Below are positions 1 through 9,200 of a stretch of DNA of 64,000 nucleotides, piece after piece. Within the stretch, counting starts at the first letter, position 1. Each line of letters starts with the position of its first letter. The position numbers and the translations under genes are program-made. The stretch is from Axinella damicornis (taxonomy: Eukaryota; Porifera; Demospongiae; Axinellida; Axinellidae), in the NCBI GenBank assembly GCA_963931865.1, contig OZ007510.1:10450993-10514992 (forward strand), given 5' to 3'. The notes below the pieces were generated by a model. The model saw only the letters and a program-made list of their open reading frames with translations, did no database searches and was not told where the DNA came from.

Positions 1-190
1 CCAATTCCAACCCGGGCCCTATGCACTCTATAGCTTACTGTAGATACGTTTTCAAATAAAGGCTGGAGGTCGGAATCGCCTGCAGGGAATTTATGAGGCT
101 AGCTTAGCTAGTTGTTGAGTGACACTGGCAATCATAGCAGGCACACAGAAAGGCAACACTGCTGTAGATGGCTGCGTATGTCAGTGAGCA

Positions 191-233
191 GGAGGCTGAT
201 TTGACAGCAGGCATGAAATGAGGTCCCAAGGAC
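191..233 (+). repeat. Arm of inverted repeat flanking the PTB gene (copy A, left)
   Basis: The 43 bases here match the reverse complement of 5659-5701 at 41 of 43 positions. The two arms sit on either side of the PTB-domain gene in opposite orientation. The same pair exists in copy B at 36729-36771 and 44219-44261. The arms may be remnants of one dispersed family or of the ends of an old element. Confidence 0.75.
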
Positions 234-277
234 TGTCAACAAGTACAGTGCATTATAAGATGAAATTTTAATAATGC

Positions 278-756
278 ATCAATACAATCATTAAGATTTT
301 AACGTGTGTCCCCGATTGCGTCCGCTTCAGCTGCTGCTTGCCGCTTGCGTCCGCTTCAGCTGCTGCTCCCGGGCACGATTGCGGCATCCGCTTCAACTGC
401 TGCTTCCCCTTTGCCTCCGCTTCCAGCTGCTGCTCCCCGATTGCGCCCGCTTCATCTGCTGCTCGCCGCTTGCATCCGCTTCAGCTGCTGCTCCCGATCG
501 CGTCCACTTCGGCTGCTACTCCCCGATTGCGTCCGCTTCAACTGCTGCTCTCCGATTGCGTCCGCTTCGACTGCTGCTCCCAATTGCGGATTCCAGCCAT
601 GCCCGGACCCGAACATTCTGCGGAGTTCGAGATTCGGTAAATATATTAAAGTACGAAGGTCGCGCGTCACTATAGTCTAGTCCGCCCCATGAACATCCCA
701 CTTCCGTCACTCACACACACACTGACAGACACACATTAAAATCTTAATGTATTGAT
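278..756. mobile_element. 479-bp foldback (MITE-like) insertion present only in copy A
   Basis: The two ends are inverted repeats of about 30 bp. The left arm at 278-310 and the reverse complement of 724-756 share ATCAATA, then CATTAAGATTTTAA and GTGTGTC, with one 4-base gap and one mismatch. The interior holds a GC-rich minisatellite (305-596). Copy B lacks the element and has a different AT-rich palindrome at the same point (36818-36879). No transposase is present, so it would be non-autonomous. I could not define a clean target duplication. Confidence 0.7.
305..596. repeat. Degenerate ~29-31 bp minisatellite inside the foldback
   Basis: About nine imperfect units share the core TCCGCTTCAGCTGCTGCT, separated by short C-rich spacers. 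Several frames are open on both strands because the repeat lacks stops, and these short frames are not convincing genes. The GC content contrasts sharply with the AT-rich surroundings. Confidence 0.85.
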
Positions 757-897
757 AGCTAACTATCTAGGCAATGTACATACTGCATGTTCAGTGAGTC
801 AGAAAGAAGAGTTTAGAAAGTGTCTTTTGCTGCTGCCGCCGAGTAGCTATAATGAGTGAGGGGTGCTGGAATGCTTGGCTGGATGCAGCTATATGGT

Positions 898-969
898 TCA
901 GAGGATATGATGATACATGATTACAAACTTACAAACAGAGGTACCAGAATCCATGAGGGTTACATCAAC

Positions 970-1003
<34 letters not shown>

Positions 1004-1056
1004 TGCTTGATACATAACCACCCCATACTGAGGGCTGGCACCGTTTGTTTTGGATT
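898..1056 (-). CDS. Candidate terminal exon of the PTB gene, copy A
   Basis: An acceptor (…CACAACAG) precedes a phase-0 open stretch starting NPKQTVPALSMGWLC. It runs through the poly(G) tract as a glycine run to a TGA at 898-900. In copy B the matching stretch (37029-37166) leaves the homopolymer in another frame and stops at a TAA. This may be the true 3' end with a hypervariable C-terminus, or the real last exon may lie elsewhere. Homopolymer length errors could also explain the frame difference. Confidence 0.3.
971..1000 (+). repeat. Poly(C) tract, C30, copy A
   Basis: An uninterrupted run of 30 C on the plus strand, so poly(G) in the sense of the minus-strand PTB gene. The homologous tract in copy B is C24 at 37079-37102. 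The length may be affected by sequencing error. Confidence 0.95.
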
Positions 1057-1207
1057 CTGTTGTGTATAGGGGGATAAGTTTAGTTTGACACTCTAAGATC
1101 GTTACACTTTCATTCTATTAGCTACCAACAACAATAGCTACACTCCACTTGGTTTAGCTACATAATTATTACACATCGCAATGGTCTCCTATTACAAAGG
1201 CAGATAC

Positions 1208-4200
1208 CTTTTTCTTTTGGACAAGGATTTGCTTCAGAAAGTGGCCCTACATAGAAGGACAAAAATATGCCATGTATGTAGTCTACACCTGTGAACCTAT
1301 TACTACGTACATGTTCCTCGTCCTCTTCCAATGTGGTGTCAGGATCAGTGGTGGGGATGGGAGAAGCAGCCGAGGTGGGGAAGGTTATGAGGTTGGACGA
1401 AAGGAGGCAATGGACTGCAGCAAGTACTTCCTCCGCATTCTTCCTGTTGCGGGTCATGCCCGCAAGTACAAACTTCAACATCAAGAGGTCGGCCATAAAG
1501 TGTGCCCGTTTCTGCAAAAACAAGTAACACATGTAAGATTGATACACCAGTTGTGCATGCCGAGAGTATAGAGTTCTGAGCCTTGTTCTCAGGCCTTTCT
1601 CAAATCTTGCTGGTGATCAGAAAATTTACTGGAGGTGGAAAAGGTCGGTTAGTATAATAGTGGCCTGCCCTATACCTCTTTATCTTCCTCCTCCTCATCC
1701 TCCTCTTCCTTGGCTTCCTCCTTCTCCTCAACATTCATTTCGACTTCCTCCGCATTATCACCACTCTCCTGTTGGAAGAACGTGTTTTCAGTGGCCTTCA
1801 TGACTATCAGTTATGGAATATCCTGGCTCCAGGTACATTAACCAGAGGGGATTTCAAATGGAAAGGCTAACCTGTACAGGAACTCTCACAACAGTCAGTT
1901 TTCAATTAGTGCATGAATATTACTGCAAGGATTAAACTTACTGTGATGTGAGGTTTCCCTCTCAGTTCTGTCAGTATCTGCATACACAGAGGTAAATTCT
2001 AGCATGTGGTGCACAAGGTGCGTGTAACAACGCAACGACTTACCTCCTCTGTGATAAGCCTGGGGGGGATGGTGCTACAGTCTGGGGTTGGAAAGCTCGG
2101 GATTTCTCGGTCCTGTAAGTACATTGGAAGAACACTCACAGAAATGGATGAACATGTCAGCACAAACCACTAGCTATAAGTTGCATTGCTCTTACCGTCA
2201 CCTCCCAGTGAGCGGAGTCATCTGAGGACACAGACGATTGCGAGTGTGTCCTTGGGACTAATCCCCACAGCCCTGGGTTTGAGGACGGCTGAGGTTTAAA
2301 CCTCCGCAACTCAGCCAGCTCCTGTAACTAACACATAATAAACAGAAAGATAATATTTGTGGGGTGAAATACATGAGGGATGTGGGCCAAGCTACAGCTA
2401 CCACACTCACTTCATCGGAAATGGGCTGCTCAGGACTACATGGTAGAGTGGATTCAGGACTGTATGGTAGAGCGGATTCAGGACTGCATGGTAGAGCGGA
2501 TTCAGGACTGCATGGTAGAATGGATTCAGGACTGCATGGTAGAATGGATTCAGGACTGCATGGTAGAATGGATTCAGGACTGCATGGTAGAATGGATTCA
2601 GGACTGCATGGTAGAATGGATTCAGGACTGCATGGTAGAATGGATTCAGGACTGCTTCGTAGAATGGATTCAGGCTGCATGGTAGAGTGCAATTAATAAA
2701 TTAATACAGTCGTTATGATAGTTATTATATTGTTCCACTATATAGAAATGGCCTGGCATGATGGCAAATCACTTACTAACAGCGCACTGTACTGTTCAGC
2801 AGACTTCAGCAGTGTGTGCTCCTGCAGCACTTTCAGGTAGGCTACCTGGACTCTGTCTCCCTGTAATTATATATTCCATGGGACACATAAAATATGTGAG
2901 CTCAATGTGCTGCTAAAAATTGCAATCCCTAGCCTAGCTTCTCAAAATAATGGAAAGTCAAACCTCCTATAGAAAAAGGGATGATCACTCTTATAGCGAG
3001 TACCAAGCTAGTTACAGCAGCCAAACATTTTGACCCCAGGGGGAATGGTATTTCTCCACCGATTATTGCATGGTCTATAGGAGTATAGCTGCAATATAGC
3101 TAACTCACCCTCAGATAAGATTTTTTCGGCACACCAAAACAGTGGAATTGCACTGTGCCAGAAAGCTCATTGGGAGCTACAAACCCAAAGTGTTTCCCCT
3201 TTGGGTGGACGTGAAAGCAGGAGATGTCTTCGAGTGAGTGCGTAACTGTACTGTTCTATGATATGAGATGAAAGTTGTCATGATTTAAGGAGTATATAAG
3301 GCACTGCAGGCATCAGAATCTTAGGCTCACCTTCTTCATCGCAATGTAGAGGGAAGCTGGTGTAAAAGTGAGGCACACTTTCTGCCTTGTACTTCCCTTC
3401 CGCTTTTTGTCTTGTTTGCGCATTGAGTCTAGGATAGACTCACCCAATTCCCCTTCCCCCATACGGTTGACACACACAGGCTGTGAGCCTATCAGCTGCA
3501 TGTGGAAAGGAAACCAATGCACTGTTCAGTGTATAGCTATAGTTCATGTGAAGTGTTACTTGACAGACTGTTGTGAATTATCCACTTCACTTTCGGTGTA
3601 CGTATCAATGGTACAGTGACTGCTTTCATCAGAACACCATGCATATATACCAGGCATTGTTAGCTAATTCCATCCGTAGGTCTTGTACGTATACTAGCAA
3701 AGTCATTCCAACCAAGCCCTGTTTAGCTAGAGACTGGATGTGTATGAAGGCATTAACACCTCGGACTCAGGGAATAACAGTTTTGGATTTAACTTCAGAT
3801 TCTGCATGCACGTAATTATAGTTTACTAAGTTAGGTGTTTCTGTGCACATCTAATCTAGCTGTTTTGGTGGAACCTTTGACAATGCATGCACTTATTGAT
3901 TTTATCCCTTCCGAGGTGGTGCCACACCTATCCCATGCATGCATGTTACTGCAAATTAATGGAGGTGCACACAGCATAAGCTTAAAGCAGCCCCAGGGCT
4001 GTTTAGTCATCTGCTCCCTATACTTCTAATCCCAATGATACAATTTGGAGATCTTGTTTGGCAGACTCTCCAAGACCCTCAGTAAACTGCTTAATACACA
4101 ATAATGTAGATGAAGAGCGCATAATTATATATGTAGCATGGATCCCTTGACAAGAGAAGTTTCATGGAACATTGCAAAGAAGGTCTCTGGAGTATTCTCT

Positions 4201-5436
4201 AAGGAACTTCGGAGCAGATCTAGACACATAGAAAGTGACTCTAGTAACTATATAGCTATGGTAGCAACATGGGATACGCGCCTGGGACCGTCTCGGGAGA
4301 CGAAGAGATGGGGCGAGGAATATTGAATGCGACGGTTTCGGCGCCATCCGCGAATGAATCTCGTAAGCACCATTTCGGCGTGGTTCGATGTCAAAGTCCG
4401 ACGACAAGCTTTCACTAACAAAACAAAGAACTGTTTCTCTTGGCCTCGCAAAACGTGAAGTGAACTCCCTCACTCTGATCTGAATGTAGAACTGACCCAA
4501 GTAACTAGACGCCACGCATTGCACGAGCGTACTACGTACGTACGCACGCACATATACGCACATACGCGGTAATCGTCATGTGCGCCCAACATGAGCTAGA
4601 CCTGGACATAATTAGATCCAGTAGACCCTCTAGGTAGCTGTATACTGCCACTGTAATAAGGTCTCGCCCAGAATTTGTACATGTTAGCCAATAATATATT
4701 TTGGGACCCTTATCTTTGAAACGGAACAGACACTTAAAAGTGTGCTTGCCATGAAAATTATTCCCCAACTATGCTTGAAGCTTTCAGTGTTCCCAGGCAG
4801 AAACAACTATTATTCATACTATAATTACCTGTCCCTGTGTTAATTCAAGGTCATGTACCTTTGTAATTATGTTTTTGTATCCCAACCAAACAGCTAGACA
4901 TGCGCACAATCACATTTAAATCAAACTTTTTTGCTTGCACAAAAGCTTTTGCCTAAGTATACTGTTTCTGTATGGAATCTTTTACCCCTCCTCTTTTCTT
5001 ATAACTGTAAATATGCAGATGTATGAATAGCCAATTGCTATTGCATAATAATAAACCCTTTCACTTTAGTGATTGCTCCAAAGGACCTATAGACATAATA
5101 ATTAAACGCACAAAACAAAACAAATGGATACGCACCTCGACGTGAAAGAAGTAGTTCGAGGGTTCGTTTGGGGACGTTTCGAATTCCCTGGGAGACGAAG
5201 ACATGGGGCGAGGGATGTGGCGGTTTCGGCGCCATCCGCGGATGGACTCGACGAATCTCATAAGTACCATTTTGGCGTCTTGAGGTTCAGACGAATTATC
5301 ACTGTCAGTTGTAGTAAAAAAATAAATAAAAATTCAAACGAAACGGTATCTCCTGGCCTTGCAAAACTGGAAGGGAACTCACTCTGAATGCATTAACGAC
5401 CCAAGTAGCTAGACGCCACGCGTAATCTCGCTCCAT
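1208..5436 (-). CDS. PTB/PID-like domain protein, multi-exon gene, copy A
   Basis: I traced exons in sense order at 5383-5436, 3331-3495, 3109-3255, 2777-2860, 2411-2674, 2196-2321, 2044-2112, 1942-1977, 1676-1768, 1311-1511 and 1208-1246. All have AG acceptors and GT donors, lengths divisible by three, and phase-0 junctions: 426 codons before a terminal exon. The start exon encodes MERDYAWRLATWVVNAFR. It continues into LIGSQPVCVN, a β1/helix start typical of PTB folds, then VCLTFTPASLYIA, THSLEDISCFHVHPKG and VQFHCFGVP, which match the PTB core order. Next come an amphipathic exon, a SPESILPC 8-mer repeat, a Ser-rich linker, a Glu-rich acidic exon and a helical exon beginning KRAHFMADLLML. 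PTB domains usually bind NPxY-type peptides as adaptors. I cannot name the family. A diverged duplicate of the first exon lies in intron 1. Start and exon 1 are less certain than the remaining exons. Confidence 0.7.
2411..2674 (-). repeat. 24-bp coding VNTR (SPESILPC), 9 full units, copy A
   Basis: This exon of the PTB gene is almost entirely a tandem 24-bp repeat encoding SPES-I/A/T-LPC. It starts with a variant unit (PESILRS) and ends in SPEQPISDE followed by a GTGAGT donor. It has 88 codons against 56 in copy B, a difference of exactly four units (96 bp), so the frame is kept. The plus-strand frames reading DSGLHGRM are shadows of this repeat. Confidence 0.9.
4262..4587 (-). repeat. Diverged duplicate of the first-exon region (copy A, in intron 1)
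   Basis: This aligns with 5123-5480. Both share GGATACGC, GACGAAG…ATGGGGCGAGG, CGGTTTCGGCGCCATCCGCG, CATAAGTACCAT/CGTAAGCACCAT, a block resembling exon 1 with its GTGAG donor, AGACGCCACGC, a TACG run and GTAATCGTCA. The exon-like part here keeps a phase-0 donor at 4473 but has no aligned start codon, so it is either a decayed or an alternative first exon. The copy B equivalent is at 40306-40631. Confidence 0.7.
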
Positions 5437-5480
5437 GGTGCACGGCGTATACGTACGTACGTACGTAATCGTCACGTGCG
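5123..5480 (-). repeat. First-exon region duplicate partner (copy A)
   Basis: This is the partner of 4262-4587. It contains the presumed start exon of the PTB gene (5383-5436), the beginning of intron 1, and upstream sequence with a (TACG)n tract and an E-box CACGTG at 5473-5478. The copy B equivalent is 41167-41524. Confidence 0.65.
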
Positions 5481-5658
5481 TCAAATATCTTTGGTCGGTA
5501 TCAGGCCGTATCAACTCCTGCGTGTCCTTGCAATCACTGATAGCTAATTTCTTAGTATACAGCATGCACATTAGCTAGGTAGTTGGGAGTGATATTATGA
5601 CATGCGGCATATGCAGACATGAAGCCTACATATCTGTACTGTTAGACGCACTGTGATT

Positions 5659-5701
5659 GTCCTTGGGACCTCATTTTATGCCTGCTATCAAATCAGCCTC
5701 C
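5659..5701 (-). repeat. Arm of inverted repeat flanking the PTB gene (copy A, right)
   Basis: Reverse complement partner of 191-233, 41 of 43 bases matching. It sits upstream of the PTB gene, between its promoter side and the satellite. Confidence 0.75.
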
Positions 5702-6099
5702 TCCTTCATTGACGTGCAGCTAGTGATGTGCTGCCAGAAGCTGGTGTTCCTCACCCAGATCATACAACATAATTATAGCTAGCTACACTGTACATGTATT
5801 GGTATAGCGATCTCTTACCATAGTCATTAATTTTACCAGACAAGGCTCTCAAACAAAGAGGACTCATTACCAATGCTGAGCTATAGATTGTGGATTAATC
5901 TATTTCAAACTGCAACAAAGTGACAGCAAAGTGACAATCATGCACAAAGTGTTTATATACATGTAGCAGCAGTCTTTTGCTGCTGCATGCTGCAGTAGGG
6001 TGAGCTGGGGTGCTGGAATTAATGGTGAGGGTAGACAAATTAAAGTCGGGCAAAATTCCCTTGCTCCTCAATCATCATTAGCTACAGCCCATAAGACCT

Positions 6100-6240
6100 G
6101 AGGATGTGATTGAGAAACCAGAGTGCTCGGACACAACTGTCATTTCTATGGACCAACATGGGGGTTCGAATCCCTCGAACATTTCGGACCCGAGATGAGG
6201 TAGTCCCCTTTGGGCTCCCGCTAGATGGGACTACTTCAGT
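6100..6240 (+). other. Array-entry sequence with tRNA T-arm-like motif and hairpin (copy A)
   Basis: GGTTCGAATCC at 6163-6173 is a perfect RNA polymerase III B-box. With its flanks it forms a five-pair stem and a seven-base TTCGAAT loop, as in a tRNA T arm. GTAGTCCC (6200-6207) and GGGACTAC (6227-6234) then form a hairpin, and the satellite begins at 6241. I cannot find the rest of a tRNA. It is plausibly the body of a tRNA-derived SINE whose tail seeded the satellite. An open frame from 6110 runs through it into the array, but that frame is only open because the satellite has no stops. Confidence 0.55.
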
Positions 6241-9200
6241 GGCTCTACCTCTGCTCTACCTGGCTCTACCTCTGCTCTACCTGGCTCTACCTCTGCTCTA
6301 CCTGGCTCTACCTCTGCTCTACCTCTGCTCTACCTGGCTCTACCTCTGCTCTACCTCTGCTCTACCTGGCTCTACCTCTGCTCTACCTCTGCTCTACCTG
6401 GCTCTACCTCTGCTCTACCTGGCTCTACCTCTGCTCTACCTCTGCTCTACCTGGCTCTACCTCTGCTCTACCTCTGCTCTACCTGGCTCTACCTCTGCTC
6501 TACCTGGCTCTACCTCTGCTCTACCTCTGCTCTACCTGGCTCTACCTCTGCTCTACCTGGCTCTACCTCTGCTCTACCTGGCTCTACCTCTGCTCTACCT
6601 GGCTCTACCTCTGCTCTACCTGGCTCTACCTCTGCTCTACCTCTGCTCTACCTGGCTCTACCTCTGCTCACCTGGCTCTACCTCTGCTCTACCTGGCTCT
6701 ACCTCTGCTCTACCTCTGCTCTACCTGGCTCTACCTCTGCTCTACCTGGCTCTACCTCTGCTCTACCTGGCTCTACCTCTGCTCTACCTCTGCTCTACCT
6801 GGCTCTACCTCTGCTCTACCTCTGCTCTACCTGGCTCCACCTCTGCTCTACCTGGCTCTCCCTCTGCTCTACCTTGCTCTACCTCTGCTCTACCTCTGCT
6901 CTACCTGGTTCTACCTCTGCTCTACCTGGCTCTACCTCTGCTCTACCTCTGCTCTACCTGGCTCTACCTCTGTTCTACCTCTGCTCTACCTGGCTCTACC
7001 TCTGCTCTACCTCTGCTCTACCTGGCTCTACCTCTGCTCTACCTGGCTCTACCTCTGCTCTACCTGGCTCTACTTCTGCTCTACCTCTGCTCTACCTGGC
7101 TCTACCTCTGCTCTACCTCTGCTCTACCTGGCTCTACCTCTGCTCTACCTGGCTCTACCTCTGCTCTACCTCTGCTCTACCTGGCTCTACCTCTGCTCTA
7201 CCTGGCTCTACCTCTGCTCTACCTGGCTCTACCTCTGCTCTACCTCTGCTCTACCGGGCTCTACCTCTGCTCTACCTGGCTCTACCTCTGCTCTACCTCT
7301 GCTCTACCTGGCTCTACCTCTGCTCTACCTCTGCTCTACCTGGCTCTACCTCTGCTCTACCTGGCTCTACCTATGCTCTACCTGGCTCTACCTCTGCTCT
7401 ACCTCTGCTCTACCTGGCTCTACCTCTGCTCTACCTGGCTCTACCTCTGCTCTACCTCTGCTCTACCTGGCTCTACCTCTGCTCTACCTGGCTCTACCTC
7501 TGCTCTACCTCTGCTCTACCTGGCTCTACCTCTGCTCTACCTCTGCTCTACCTGGCTCTACCTCTGCTCTACCTCTGCTCTACCTGGCTCTACCTCTGCT
7601 CTACCTGGCTCTACCTCTGCTCTACCTCTGCTCTACCTGGCTCTACCTCTGCTCTACCTGGCTCTACCTCTGCTCTACCTGGCTTTACCTCTGCTCTACC
7701 TGGCTCTACCTCTGCTCTACCTGGCTCTACCTCTGCTCTACCTCTGCTCTACCTGGTTCTACCTCTGCTCTACCTGGCTCTACCTCTGCTCTACCTCTGC
7801 TCTACCTGGCTCTACCTCTGCTCTACCTGGCTCTACCTCTGCTCTACCTGGCTCTACCTCTGCTCTACCTCTGCTCTACCTGGCTCTACCTCTGCTCTAC
7901 CTGGCTCTACCTCTGCTCTACCTGGCTCTACCTCTGCTCTACCTCTGCTCTACCTGGCTCTACCTCTGCTCTACCTCTGCTCTACCTGGCTCCACCTCTG
8001 CTCTACCTGGCTCTCCCTCTGCTCTACCTTGCTCTACCTCTGCTCTACCTCTGCTCTACCTGGTTCTACCTCTGCTCTACCTGGCTCTACCTCTGCTCTA
8101 CCTCTGCTCTACCTGGCTCTACCTCTGCTCTACCTCTGCTCTACCTGGCTCTACCTCTGCTCTACCTCTGCTCTACCTGGCTCTACCTATGCTCTACCTG
8201 GCTCTACCTCTGCTCTACCTGGCTCTACCTCTGCTCTACCTCTGCTCTACCTGGCTCTACCTCTGCTCTACCTCTGCTCTACCTGGCTCTACCTCTGCTC
8301 TACCTGGCTCTACCTCTGCTCTACCTCTGCTCTACCTGGCTCTACCTCTGCTCTACCTGGCTCTACCTCTGCTCTACCTGGCTCTACCTCTGCTCTACCT
8401 CTGCTCTACCGGGCTCTACCTCTGCTCTACCTGGCTCTACCTCTGCTCTACCTCTGCTCTACCTGGCTCTACCTCTGCTCTACCTCTGCTCTACCTGGCT
8501 CTACCTCTGCTCTACCTGGCTCTACCTCTGCTCTACCTGGCTCTACCTCTGCTCTACCTCTGCTCTACCTGGCTCTACCTCTGCTCTACCTCTGCTTTAC
8601 CTGGCTCTACCTCTGCTCTACCTGGCTCTACCTCTGCTCTACCTGGCTCTACCTCTGCTCTACCTCTGCTCTACCTGGCTCTACCTCTGCTCTACCTGGC
8701 TCTACCTCTGCTCTACCTCTGCTCTACCTGGCTCTACCTCTGCTCTACCTGGCTCTACTTCTGCTCTACCTGGCTCTACCTCTGCTCTACCTCTGCTCTA
8801 CCTGGCTCTACCTCTGCTCTACCTGGCTCTACCTCTGCTCTACCTCTGCTCTACCTGGCTCTATCTCTGCTCTACCTCTGCTCTACCTGGCTCTACCTCT
8901 GCTCTACCTCTGCTCTACCTGGCTCTACCTCTGCTCTACCTCTGCTCTACCTCTGCTCTACCTGGCTCTACCTCTGCTCTACCTCTGCTCTACCTGGCTC
9001 TACCTCTGCTCTACCTGGCTCTACCTCTGCTCTACCTCTGCTCTACCTGGCTCTACCTCTGCTCTACCTCTGCTCTACCTGGCTCTACCTCTGCTCTACC
9101 TGGCTCTACCTCTGCTCTACCTGGCTCTACCTCTGCTCTACCTCTGCTCTACCTGGCTCTATCTCTGCTCTACCTCTGCTCTACCTGGCTCTACCTCTGC

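Larger units (their letters stand above)
1..6240. repeat. Duplicated segment, copy A (left flank of first satellite array)
   Basis: This stretch aligns with 36478-44800. Position 1 matches 36478, positions 3109-5510 match at a constant offset of 36044, and 5511-6240 match at an offset of 38560. Between about 3400 and 5510 I find only about five substitutions by eye, and none in 5511-6240. The part left of about 3100 has many indels. The homology probably continues beyond the left edge of the window. It contains the minus-strand PTB-domain gene, a foldback element, and the array boundary. Stretch 5511-6099 holds no gene I can support. Confidence 0.95.

Noticed and set aside
304..680. Three overlapping short proteins in 304-680
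   Set aside because: They come from a GC-rich minisatellite in a foldback; several frames are open equally and none has gene-like context.
2364..2696. Plus-strand repeat proteins rich in DSGLHGRM or WIQDCMVE
   Set aside because: They are shadows of the minus-strand SPESILPC exon, which has correct splice sites and phase.
6100..6190. Functional tRNA gene
   Set aside because: Only the T arm is convincing; no matching acceptor stem, D arm or anticodon arm could be found.
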